A stretch of 64,000 nucleotides of DNA from Rhizobium sp. RU33A (GTDB lineage: Bacteria > Pseudomonadota > Alphaproteobacteria > Rhizobiales > Rhizobiaceae), in assembly GCF_900156055.1 (NCBI RefSeq), contig NZ_FTMQ01000001.1:1-64000 (forward strand), read 5' to 3'. The translations under genes were made by a program, and so were the position numbers. Numbering within the stretch: position 1 is the first letter of the stretch; the number at the start of each line of letters is the position of its first letter. Below, piece by piece: positions 10,090 through 17,902 of this stretch. The notes under the pieces are model-generated. The model ran no database searches and was not told the origin of the DNA. It saw nothing but the letters and a program-made list of their open reading frames with translations.

Positions 10090-10112
10090 TTGTGACAATC
10101 AAGTGATCACAA
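10090..10112. promoter_or_regulatory. Imperfectly spaced inverted repeat upstream of lsrA
   Basis: TTGTGA (10090-10095) and TCACAA (10107-10112) form an exact inverted repeat with an 11-base spacer, immediately upstream of lsrA. It could be an operator for LsrR or a second regulator acting on lsrACDB. It is only a pattern observation; no footprint is known for this organism. Confidence 0.35.
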
Positions 10113-10251
10113 CGGTTTGGGTTCGTCAACATGTTCACGAGAACCGGATCGCTCCTGATGTCGCGATGTTGCGCTGAAAATGATGAATTTTGAGCGGAAA
10201 TCAAATGATTAGGTGCGGGGTAATTTTTTCTGCCAAACTCGACGTTGACGG

Positions 10252-10269
10252 ATCAAATGTTTATTTGAT
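10252..10269. promoter_or_regulatory. Candidate LsrR operator between lsrA and lsrR
   Basis: A perfect palindrome with ATCAAAT (10252-10258) and ATTTGAT (10263-10269) arms and a 4-base centre. Related half-sites (CAAATGAT) recur at 10202-10209 and 10273-10280. It lies about 40 bases before the lsrR start in the divergent promoter region. SorC-family repressors bind such repeats, so LsrR autoregulation and control of lsrACDB is the likely role. Confidence 0.5.
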
Positions 10270-10307
10270 ATGCAAATGATCAATAAAAGCCGAGGGAGCC
10301 CTGGCGC

Positions 10308-11255
10308 ATGGCATCGGAAAATGGTGAATGGAGTTATGCGGACGCAGATGAGGAAATCCTCACGCGGATCGCATGGTACTACTATAACGACGGCCTGACC
10401 CAGAATGAGATCGGCGACAAGCTCAACATGTCGCGGATCAAGGTATCCCGGCTCCTGGAAAGCGGGCGGCGATCGGGGATAATCCAGGTGCGTATCAACT
10501 CGCGCTACCAGGGTTGCCTCACACTCGAGCGGCAAATCAAGGAGCGTTATGGCCTCCTGGAAGCCTATGTCGTCCCGCAGCTTCCCGATCAGGATCCGAG
10601 TGATCGCCTTGGCCAGGCTGCGGCGCAATTCCTCATGCAAAGGCTTCAGACGGATGATCTTCTCGCCGTCGGCTGGGGGGCAACGGTTTCGAACACGATC
10701 CAACGCCTTGGACACCTGGCAAACGAGCGCAATATAGGCCTGGTCAGCCTGACCGGGGGTGTCGGTACCTATGTCGACGGGATGCGCACGGCCAACTGGG
10801 GAAGCAGCGTTCACCTTGTACCTGCCCCGCTCGTCGTCCGCGATCCCGATGTTGCGCGCAATCTCTCCTCAGAGCCTGCCGTTGCCAATCTCCTCGATAT
10901 GGCTCTCAACGCGACCTACCAGCTGGTGGGTATTGGTGAACTTTCCGGAGCCTCGACAGTCGTGCGTTCCGGCTATGTGAGCCCGGATGAGGTAGAGCCT
11001 TTGCGCCGCAAGGGTGCTGTCGGCGATATCCTGTGCCAGTTCTACAATGAACGCGGCGAGCCGCTCGATCTGCCTCTCCATGACAGGGTCATCGGGGTCA
11101 AGCTGGCGGCACTGTCTCGCGCCGAGAAGGTCGTGGCCGCAGCCGGCGGTGCGCACAAGGTGCAAGCTATCCATGCCGCATTGCGTGGCAAGTTCGTCGG
11201 GATCCTGATTACCGACGAGACGACGGCTGCGGGCCTCCTTGAAATGAAGGACTGA
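10308..11255 (+). CDS. lsrR: SorC-family transcriptional regulator LsrR
   Basis: A 315-residue DeoR/SorC regulator. An N-terminal helix-turn-helix (ILTRIAWYYYNDGLTQNEIGDKLNMSRIKVSRLLE, roughly residues 15-50) is followed by a C-terminal sugar-phosphate-binding domain (GWGATVSNTI, LTGGVGTYV, GDILCQFYNERGEP, VVAAAGGAHKVQAIHAAL). Enteric LsrR is released from DNA by phospho-AI-2. GAGGGAG precedes the ATG. The gene is divergent from lsrA and 4 bases from lsrK, so the regulator, kinase and LsrG form one unit opposite the transporter. Confidence 0.92.
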   Translation: MASENGEWSYADADEEILTRIAWYYYNDGLTQNEIGDKLNMSRIKVSRLLESGRRSGIIQVRINSRYQGCLTLERQIKERYGLLEAYVVPQLPDQDPSDRLGQAAAQFLMQRLQTDDLLAVGWGATVSNTIQRLGHLANERNIGLVSLTGGVGTYVDGMRTANWGSSVHLVPAPLVVRDPDVARNLSSEPAVANLLDMALNATYQLVGIGELSGASTVVRSGYVSPDEVEPLRRKGAVGDILCQFYNERGEPLDLPLHDRVIGVKLAALSRAEKVVAAAGGAHKVQAIHAALRGKFVGILITDETTAAGLLEMKD

Positions 11256-11259
11256 CATC

Positions 11260-12822
11260 ATGACCACTTCCTATCTGCTCGCTGTCGATGCCGGAACAGG
11301 CAGCGGGCGCGCCGTCATTTTCGACGAGAACGGAAACCAGGTGGCGAGTGCGCAACAGGAATGGTGGCACAAGTCTGATCCGCGGTTTCCCGGCTCCATG
11401 GATTTCGACGTAGAGGGGAACTGGTCTCTTCTTTCGCATGCCATTCGCGGGGCCATCGCCGAAGCCGGCATCAAGGCTGGTGATGTCAGGGCCGTCAGCG
11501 CGACCAGCATGCGCGAGGCGATTGTCGCCTATGATCGCAGCGGCCAGGAGATCTGGGCCTGCGCCAATGTCGATAGCCGCTCCGTCAATGAAGTGCGGGA
11601 CCTGAAGCGGGAATTCCCTGAACTGGAGCGAGAGCTCTATGAGAAAAGCGGACAGACCTTTGCGCTGGGGGCTCTGCCGAGGCTCTTGTGGCTCAAGCGA
11701 AACCTGCCGGATGTGTATGGCCGCATTCACCGCATCAGCATGTTGTCCGATTGGGTTCTGGCCCGTCTCTCCGGTGTCATCGCCAGCGAGCCCTCCAATG
11801 CCGGAACGACCGGCCTATATAGTCTGACGGCGCGCGACTGGCTGCCAGACGCCATGGCCAAGGCTGGCCTGCGCGATGACATCTTTCCAGAGAGCGTCGA
11901 GCCAGGAACCATGATCGGTCGGGTGACCGAAAAGGCCGCGCTGGAAACGGGACTGGAGGCGGGAACACCCGTCATCATGGGTGGTGGCGACTGCCAGAGC
12001 GGTGCGGCGGCAATCGGCGTTGTCAGGGAAGGGGACTGCGCCGTGCTTGGCGGCACATTCTGGCAGCAGGTCGTCAATGTCGGTCTCGATGTATCCGATC
12101 CGTCGATGGACCTGCGGATCAATCCGCATGTTGTAACCGGGCTTAACCAGGCCGAGGCGATCAGCTTCTTCGTGGGGGCCGTCATGCGCTGGTTTCGTGA
12201 CAGCTTTGGTGCGGAAGAAATGGCCGCTGCCGGGCCAGACGGAGACGCCTACACGCTGTTGGAGCAAAAGGCAGCGGCCATTCCGCCTGGCGCCTACGGG
12301 ATCATTCCCGTTTTCTCCGACGTCATGCATTACGGCAATTGGTACCACGCTGCGCCTTCCTTGCTGAATCTGTCGATCGATCCGGACAAGTCCGGCAAGG
12401 CTGCCATCTTCCGGGCCTTGCAGGAGAATGCAGCCATCGTTGCTGCACGCAATCTCGATGCGATTTTCAGGCTGACGGGGAAGACACCCGAAAGGATCGT
12501 TTTTGCTGCCGGTGCGTCGAAATCTGCCCACTGGTCACAGATCCTGTCTGATGTCACGGGGCTGCCTGTCGTGACACCGGTCGTGAAGGAGGCAACCGCC
12601 CTTGGATGTGCTGCTTGCGCTGCGATTGGCATTGGCCTGAGACGCGATTTTGTCGAGGCTGCGGAAAGCTGGGTCCGCTGGGACAAACACTTCGAACCAA
12701 ATCCCGCGCACAAGGCCATCTATGATCACGCGGGCGACCGATGGGCACGCGCCTATGCATTGCAGCGCCAGCTTGTCGATGAGGGCATTACTACGGCCAT
12801 GTGGAAGGCACCCGGCCTCTGA
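11260..12822 (+). CDS. lsrK: AI-2 kinase LsrK
   Basis: A 520-residue FGGY-family kinase that phosphorylates imported AI-2 (as DPD), trapping it in the cytoplasm and producing the LsrR inducer. The ATP-binding DAGTGSGRAVIFD lies near the N-terminus. Stretches specific for LsrK follow: SMREAIVAYDRSG, WACANVDSR, LSDWVLARLSG, EPSNAGTTGLYSL, VLGGTFWQQVVNVG, WYHAAPSLLNLSIDPDK and the terminal TTAMWKAPGL. These distinguish it from the second FGGY kinase in this window at 61.5-63.1 kb. It follows lsrR by 4 bases. Confidence 0.96.
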   Translation: MTTSYLLAVDAGTGSGRAVIFDENGNQVASAQQEWWHKSDPRFPGSMDFDVEGNWSLLSHAIRGAIAEAGIKAGDVRAVSATSMREAIVAYDRSGQEIWACANVDSRSVNEVRDLKREFPELERELYEKSGQTFALGALPRLLWLKRNLPDVYGRIHRISMLSDWVLARLSGVIASEPSNAGTTGLYSLTARDWLPDAMAKAGLRDDIFPESVEPGTMIGRVTEKAALETGLEAGTPVIMGGGDCQSGAAAIGVVREGDCAVLGGTFWQQVVNVGLDVSDPSMDLRINPHVVTGLNQAEAISFFVGAVMRWFRDSFGAEEMAAAGPDGDAYTLLEQKAAAIPPGAYGIIPVFSDVMHYGNWYHAAPSLLNLSIDPDKSGKAAIFRALQENAAIVAARNLDAIFRLTGKTPERIVFAAGASKSAHWSQILSDVTGLPVVTPVVKEATALGCAACAAIGIGLRRDFVEAAESWVRWDKHFEPNPAHKAIYDHAGDRWARAYALQRQLVDEGITTAMWKAPGL

Positions 12823-12856
12823 ATTTCAAGATAGAACAACAAGTCAGGATAAAGTC

Positions 12857-13162
12857 ATGCTCATTCAAATGGTCGCAATTCACGTCAAGCAAGGCCATGT
12901 CGACGAGTTTCTCGATGCTTTCCGGATCAACTATGAAGGCACGCGCCGCGAGCCGGGAAATCTTCGCTTTGACGTGCTACGCAGCCCCGAGGATGACCAC
13001 AGCTTCGTTATCTATGAGGTATTCAAGTCTGCAGAGGCGCTTGATGAGCATCGCAAGACCGCGCACTACCAGGAATGTGTCCGCCGCATTGATCCCATCA
13101 TCACCGGCCCGCGGACGAAAACCTTCTACAACGCGGAGATGGCGGATTTTCTGGCTGCCTGA
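12857..13162 (+). CDS. lsrG: Phospho-AI-2 isomerase/monooxygenase-fold protein LsrG
   Basis: A 101-residue protein with the antibiotic-biosynthesis-monooxygenase (ferredoxin-like dimeric) fold. It resembles E. coli LsrG, which isomerises phospho-AI-2. Shared blocks: VDEFLDAFRINYEGT, EPGNLRFDVL, FVIYEVFKS, HYQECVRRIDPIITGPRTK. AGGA precedes the ATG at 12857, 35 bases after lsrK. In enteric operons LsrG sits beside LsrF in the transporter operon; here it is with the kinase on the opposite strand. Confidence 0.93.
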   Translation: MLIQMVAIHVKQGHVDEFLDAFRINYEGTRREPGNLRFDVLRSPEDDHSFVIYEVFKSAEALDEHRKTAHYQECVRRIDPIITGPRTKTFYNAEMADFLAA

Positions 13163-13220
13163 CCCCTTCAGTTGGCGCGGCCCTGCAGATCGGATGGCAT
13201 GTCGTGCCTGAGCGAAGGAG

Positions 13221-13253
13221 TTTCGGACGGACATATTGGATGTACGTCCGTTT
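13221..13253. terminator. Candidate bidirectional terminator between lsrG and the SDR gene
   Basis: The arms GGACGGACAT (13225-13234) and ATGTACGTCC (13240-13249) pair with a single mismatch around a 5-base loop. They are flanked by TTT on the plus side and, on the other strand, by the complement of the upstream TTT. The hairpin lies between two convergent genes and could end both transcripts, although the T-runs are short. Confidence 0.5.
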
Positions 13254-13267
13254 CGCCTAAGTCGGTT

Positions 13268-14050
13268 TCAGACGGATCTGATGGCACCGCCATCCACGCG
13301 GATCTTGCTTCCGGTTACGTAAGAGGCGGGCTCTGAGGCCAGGAAAACGGCAACGGCGGCGAATTCCTCCGGCCGGCCATAGCGTCCGGCCGGAATACCG
13401 GCTGCGGATTCGGCCGCGATCTCCTCGACACTCTTGGCTGAGCGGCTGGCTGCCGCTGCGTCGAGTTCGTCCACCCGTTGTGTGTGAATGCGCCCCGGAA
13501 GAAGCACGTTCACGGTAACGCCGTCTGCGGCCACTTCCGCAGCGAGTGTTTTCGACCAGCCGATCAGGGCCGAGCGAATGCCATTGGACAGCGCCAGCCG
13601 TGCGATCGGCTGCTCTACGCCGGACGAGGCGATCGATATGATCCGACCCCAGCGCTTTTCCCGCATGCCGGGCAGGAGGGTGGTGGTCAGGTGGAAGATG
13701 TTTGCGGCCATCGTCTCGAAATGGTTGATCCAGTCCGACCGTTTCGCATCGACGGCTGCAGCCGGTGGCGGACCGCCGGAATTGTTGACGAGGATGTCGA
13801 CACCGCCTGCCGCCATGAGGGACTGGACGGCCTTATTCACGCTGTCGATATCCGAGAGGTCGAGCTGCAGCGGGATGACAGGACCGGCCGTTGGTGCGAG
13901 CTCGGAAACCCATGTCGAGATGGCCGAGGTGTTGCGGGCGGCGGCATGGACTGTCACTCCTTCGTCCGCCAGCCCTCGGGCAATCGCCGCACCCAGTCCG
14001 CGGCTTGCACCCAGCACGAGAGCAGTTTTGTTTTTCAAGCCGAGTTCCAT
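13268..14050 (-). CDS. SDR-family oxidoreductase with atypical active site
   Basis: A 260-residue short-chain dehydrogenase/reductase, last gene of the 12-gene catabolic operon. The nucleotide-binding GASRGLG lies at about residues 14-20, NNSGG at about 90 and the conserved Ser in ISIASSGVE at about 145. Where YxxxK should follow, the sequence reads LALSNGIRSALIGWSK, so the catalytic Tyr is replaced and Lys becomes Arg by the best manual alignment. A subgroup of FabG-like SDRs has similar changes. The DGGAIRSV C-terminus is typical of the family. The start ATG at 14050 overlaps the stop of the DapA-like gene. It is likely to act on an intermediate of the pathway, but reaction and substrate are unknown. 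Confidence 0.82.
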   Translation of the reverse strand: MELGLKNKTALVLGASRGLGAAIARGLADEGVTVHAAARNTSAISTWVSELAPTAGPVIPLQLDLSDIDSVNKAVQSLMAAGGVDILVNNSGGPPPAAAVDAKRSDWINHFETMAANIFHLTTTLLPGMREKRWGRIISIASSGVEQPIARLALSNGIRSALIGWSKTLAAEVAADGVTVNVLLPGRIHTQRVDELDAAAASRSAKSVEEIAAESAAGIPAGRYGRPEEFAAVAVFLASEPASYVTGSKIRVDGGAIRSV

Positions 14051-14979
14051 CAGCCGAGCTCCTTCAATCTTCTGTCCTGGCGCGCAATCAGGCGCTCGAT
14101 CTCGCTGATATCGGTGGCAGCAAGGGCTCCCCCCGGTTTGCGCAGGGCCGGCGTGGCGATCGCGCCGCGTTTCGCCATGATGTATTTCCGGATGGAGAGG
14201 CCAAGGCCCGGTTGCTGTTCGTAGCGAGCAAGCGGAAGATAAGCGTCGAAGATGTCCTGCGCGCGCTCCGGATTTCCCTGCTCGCTGTAGTGGACGACGT
14301 CGCGCATCATTTCGGGATAGGCAAAGCCTGTCATAGCACCGTCTGCCCCGCGCGCTATCTCTTCGGGCAGGAAGACGCCGCCATTGCCGCACAGGATTGA
14401 TATGCGCCTCTTGCCGGACGTCTCCGAGGCGGTTCGTAGTGCAGTAATCTTGGAAAGACCGGGCCAGTCCTCGTGTTTGAGGCAGACGCAGGTCGGGATC
14501 TGATCGATGATCGTCTGGATGACGGAGACTGGGATGGTGACGCTCGTGACGAGCGGGAAATCCTGCAGCACGAAAGGCGTATCGCCGATGAACTCCGCCG
14601 CCTGCTTGTAGTAGATGACGATCTGCTGATCGTTCCGCAGGGACGAGGGCGGAGCAATCATCACACCTGCCGCGCCGTCATCCATGACCATCGAAGTCAG
14701 AGCCTGCATCTGGGCAAAGCCCGCAGCAGAGACGCCTGCCACAACCGGCACTCGGCCATCGACCCTGCGGAGGATACGGCGGACATAGGTCTGCGATTCC
14801 TCGATGGTCAACTTTTGCGCTTCGCCCATCATCCCAAGCACGGTCAGTCCCGTCGCGCCGCGCTCAAGGTAGAAATCGACCATGCGGTCCGTGCTGTCCA
14901 GGTCGAGATCACCCGTCTCCGTGAAAGGGGTGAGGGCTATGACGTAGACGCCTTTTGCCTCTTCATTCAGCCTCATCAT
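14050..14979 (-). CDS. DapA/NanA-family aldolase or lyase, variant active site
   Basis: A 309-residue TIM-barrel protein of the dihydrodipicolinate synthase/N-acetylneuraminate lyase family. The Schiff-base Lys is present (VCLKHEDWPG, near residue 165) and the GxxGE loop is kept as LGMMGEAQKLT. However, the two Thr that normally follow GT (TTGE) are Met-Met. The Tyr of the YNxP motif is also replaced (LQDFP), so the usual proton relay is lost. The protein is therefore not a dihydrodipicolinate synthase; it probably makes or breaks a C-C bond of a 2-keto acid by another route. Both ends overlap neighbouring genes. Confidence 0.85.
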   Translation of the reverse strand: MMRLNEEAKGVYVIALTPFTETGDLDLDSTDRMVDFYLERGATGLTVLGMMGEAQKLTIEESQTYVRRILRRVDGRVPVVAGVSAAGFAQMQALTSMVMDDGAAGVMIAPPSSLRNDQQIVIYYKQAAEFIGDTPFVLQDFPLVTSVTIPVSVIQTIIDQIPTCVCLKHEDWPGLSKITALRTASETSGKRRISILCGNGGVFLPEEIARGADGAMTGFAYPEMMRDVVHYSEQGNPERAQDIFDAYLPLARYEQQPGLGLSIRKYIMAKRGAIATPALRKPGGALAATDISEIERLIARQDRRLKELG

Positions 14980-16436
14980 TGGCTGTCTCCTTGATGTTTC
15001 GGATATCGTGCATGGCCAAAGAAGCCTTCGGGTTGGCCAATCATGTTTTCGAGCCCCATGCGCTCGATCAGCAACCGGGCTTGCTTGTCGGCTTCTGCGA
15101 CGACCTCATCGAGGTCGGTCAGCAGAGGGCGGCCGCCTTCGAGCAGGATCTGCCCGTCGATCACGACGGTGTCGACGTCATTGCCGTTGGCGAAGTAGGC
15201 AAGGCGGAAGATCGGCATCTGGTAGGGCGCGAGGTGGGGGCGCTTCATGTCGACCACCACGATGTCGGCCTTTTTGCCGACTTCGAGGGAGCCAAGCTCC
15301 AGGTCGAGCCCCAAGGCGGTCGCGGCATCGATCGTCACCATTTCGAGGGCCTTGCCCGGAGGCAGGACCGAGGGATCGCGAAAATGGGTGCGGTGATAGT
15401 GCATGCATTGCTGCATGTGCCGGAACATGTCCGCCGATCGGTCCGGCGCGGTTGCATCGGAAGCGATGGCCACCACAGCACCCGCCTCGATCAATTCGAT
15501 CGCCGGGCACCGGCCAAGGATGGAGGCGATGGCGCTGGGGTTATGGGCGATGCGGGTGCCTGTGTCGGCAATGATCCGGATTTCTTCGGGCGTGATATCG
15601 ATGGCGTGGGATAGGAGCGCATCGGGTCCGAGGATGCCGAGCTTTTCGGCGCGGCAGACGGAGCCCTTCCAGTGGCCATCCTGGGTGAAGACCACGCCCG
15701 CCTCGCGCGAGAGTGCCCGCACGACCCGGGTCTGCGTAACTGCGGCATCATAGTCTGCAGCCGACATGTCGCGCTCATGTTCGTCACGGATGACGGGGGT
15801 GAGCAAGGCGATCTGCATTCGTCCGCGCCCGTGCCACAGATCAAGCAGTTTCCGGCTGACAGCAAACTGATCCTCGAAGGTTACAGGCCGTTCTGACGCC
15901 TTGCCATCGTGCCACGATGCATAGGTTCGCGGATGCGGAGGGCGGGTCGGTCCGACGGCGACGACAGAGCGCGTGCCGACTGCCGTGACGCCTTCGCAAT
16001 GGGCGATTCCATAGGCAACGTCATCCGTCCGCATGATCGTGTCGCCGCCACCGAGAAGCGAAACGCCGGTGGTGACGCCGAAGCGCAGGCGTTCGAGGGC
16101 GGCAAGCCGCGCCTCCGCGAACCAGAATTCCGGTGTCGAGCCGACGGTATAGGCAGCGTTGCAGATCTCTTCCCAGTGATTGCCTTGCTCCATGCCCATG
16201 GTCTTGATCAGGCCGTGGCCTGCATGGGCATGGACGTCGATCATGCCCGGCATCATCACCTTGCCGTGGGCGTCGATATGGCGCTCGGCCTGGTATTCTC
16301 TGACAATCTCGTCCGCATGCCCGACTGCGACGATGCGACCGTCGAGAACGGCGACCGCACCCTTGTCGAGGACGCGGCGACTGCCGTCCATCGTGAGGAC
16401 CGTGCCGCCGCTGATGATCAGATCGACGCGCCTCAT
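14976..16436 (-). CDS. Amidohydrolase (SsnA/TrzA-like)
   Basis: A 486-residue metal-dependent hydrolase of the aminohydrolase/chlorohydrolase group. The metal-binding motif is MIDVHAHAGHG near residue 68. Further ligands are suggested by LSHAIDIT near 282 and the catalytic Asp in AIASDATAPDRSADMF near 335, with HNPSA between them. Family members deaminate or dechlorinate heterocycles or cleave cyclic amides. Start and stop overlap its neighbours by ATGA, so it is translationally coupled to the transporter genes. It is probably one of the intracellular steps that open or deaminate the imported compound. Confidence 0.84.
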   Translation of the reverse strand: MRRVDLIISGGTVLTMDGSRRVLDKGAVAVLDGRIVAVGHADEIVREYQAERHIDAHGKVMMPGMIDVHAHAGHGLIKTMGMEQGNHWEEICNAAYTVGSTPEFWFAEARLAALERLRFGVTTGVSLLGGGDTIMRTDDVAYGIAHCEGVTAVGTRSVVAVGPTRPPHPRTYASWHDGKASERPVTFEDQFAVSRKLLDLWHGRGRMQIALLTPVIRDEHERDMSAADYDAAVTQTRVVRALSREAGVVFTQDGHWKGSVCRAEKLGILGPDALLSHAIDITPEEIRIIADTGTRIAHNPSAIASILGRCPAIELIEAGAVVAIASDATAPDRSADMFRHMQQCMHYHRTHFRDPSVLPPGKALEMVTIDAATALGLDLELGSLEVGKKADIVVVDMKRPHLAPYQMPIFRLAYFANGNDVDTVVIDGQILLEGGRPLLTDLDEVVAEADKQARLLIERMGLENMIGQPEGFFGHARYPKHQGDSQ

Positions 16437-17902
16437 GATGCTTTCTTCCCGGACTGGAAGTCAGGGAGCCGCGTCACGTCGAGCACGCAATCCTGGCGCA
16501 TGCGCCAGTCTGGCCAGGACCCGGAGAGGCCTGTCACCCTCAGCGGATTGTAGAGATAGAGCCATGGGGGATCCACTTGTAGCGCGCGGAAGGCCTTCTC
16601 GAAGATCTCCGCACGTTCATTCAAATCAACAGTTGCCCGGCCCCTATCGAGCAAGTCTTCGGCCTCGGCGTTGTGAAAGCCCAGCCACCAGGAGCCCTTA
16701 GCCCTGTGATCGATCTTCTCCGCGAGGATGCGGAAGGTGCTCAAGGGGCTGGAATCGAAAACGCACATGTCGCGCACCTGCTTCAGGCGGACACCATGCG
16801 CATAGGCTTCGCGGTCTGTGTGGAGGTGAACCTTCAGCGTCACACCAATTGGGGCAAGCTGCTCCGCAAGAGCGGCCGTCAGCGCCTCGGCCTCATCGGG
16901 AAGGCGCGTCGGGCAATCGACCTCGATGGTCAGGCCTCCGCTGAACCCGGCTTCGGCAAGCAGTTCTTTCGCCTGATCCTGATCAGCGCGCAGATCCTCT
17001 GACGGCAGGCTGCCGAAATGAACCGGGCTGACGAAGCCAGTTAGTGGCTTTGCTGCACCTCTGACAACCCGATCGATCAGGGCCTGGCGGTCAATCGCCA
17101 GATTGAGAGCGCGGCGAACGCGGCTGTCGGTGAGCGGCCCCTTGAAGGCATTAAAGAGATAGATGATGGCGACGGGAACGAGCGATGTGACGCGTGTATG
17201 CTTAGCCGTTTCCTCGAGCGCCTTGGAGGCTTCGAAATCGAGGCTGTTTGCCACCTGCGCCTGGCCGGAGATCAGCATCTCCAGCCGCGCTTCCCGGTTT
17301 GGCTCCAAGCGGAACGTTAGTTCAGCATTGGCTGGTCGTTCGCCATGCCAGCCATCGAAACGTTCGAGGTGAAGGGCTTGGCCGGGTTCGTAGGAAACCA
17401 GACGATAGGGGCCCGTGCCGACCGGCTGCGATGTGTCTCCCGCCTCGTAGCGGTCCAGTGCGGAGGGAGCGACCACGTAGCCGTAAACCAGGATATCGAG
17501 GAGATCGGCGATCGACTTCGAGAGGCGGATCGCTACCGTCAGGGGATCAGCTGCCTCGATCTCCGCGTCTCCGAGATACTGATGCCAGACCCCGGGCGCC
17601 CCGAGGGTGTAGCCTTTGTCAGGACGGGCCATGCGTGTCAGCGATTGGCAGACGGCAGCGGCATCGCAGGGGTTGCCATCGTGAAATCTCAAGCCTTCCT
17701 TCAGCCGGAATGTCCAGTGTCGCGCATCCGGTGTAAAATCCCAGGAGCTTGCGAGTGCTGGCACGTAGCCACCATCCTTGCCATAACGCACAAGCCCGTC
17801 GAACAGGGTATCGAAGACGGCCAGCATGTCATTCGCATCGGTGCAGTCATGCGGATCTTCGAGGGCAAGGCGCGGTTGAACAATGACGGCGGGCGAACTC
17901 AC
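16433..17902 (-). CDS. Oligopeptide-type solute-binding protein without signal peptide
   Basis: A 489-residue family 5 (DppA/OppA) solute-binding protein. Core features are FDTLFDGLVRYGKDG, WTFRLKEGLRFHDGNPCDA, QPVGTGPYRLVSY and DSRVRRALNLAIDRQALIDRVV. The protein begins at MSSPAVIVQPRLALEDPHD, which is already the first strand of the mature domain, and no signal peptide or lipobox is visible. The ATG overlaps the stop of the preceding ATPase gene (ATGA), leaving no room for a longer reading frame there. A normal exported homologue is encoded first in the same operon. It may be a cytoplasmic ligand sensor or enzyme-associated binder, comparable in principle to NasS. Confidence 0.85.
   Translation of the reverse strand: MSSPAVIVQPRLALEDPHDCTDANDMLAVFDTLFDGLVRYGKDGGYVPALASSWDFTPDARHWTFRLKEGLRFHDGNPCDAAAVCQSLTRMARPDKGYTLGAPGVWHQYLGDAEIEAADPLTVAIRLSKSIADLLDILVYGYVVAPSALDRYEAGDTSQPVGTGPYRLVSYEPGQALHLERFDGWHGERPANAELTFRLEPNREARLEMLISGQAQVANSLDFEASKALEETAKHTRVTSLVPVAIIYLFNAFKGPLTDSRVRRALNLAIDRQALIDRVVRGAAKPLTGFVSPVHFGSLPSEDLRADQDQAKELLAEAGFSGGLTIEVDCPTRLPDEAEALTAALAEQLAPIGVTLKVHLHTDREAYAHGVRLKQVRDMCVFDSSPLSTFRILAEKIDHRAKGSWWLGFHNAEAEDLLDRGRATVDLNERAEIFEKAFRALQVDPPWLYLYNPLRVTGLSGSWPDWRMRQDCVLDVTRLPDFQSGKKAS

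Noticed and set aside
4180-13162. Reading the sugar transporter as a ribose or rhamnose system
   Set aside because: LsrB, LsrC, LsrD and LsrK match the AI-2 proteins throughout, including AI-2 contact residues, and LsrG is present.
14050-14979. Calling the DapA-like gene dihydrodipicolinate synthase
   Set aside because: The Thr-Thr and Tyr residues needed for that reaction are replaced, and the gene lies in a catabolic operon.
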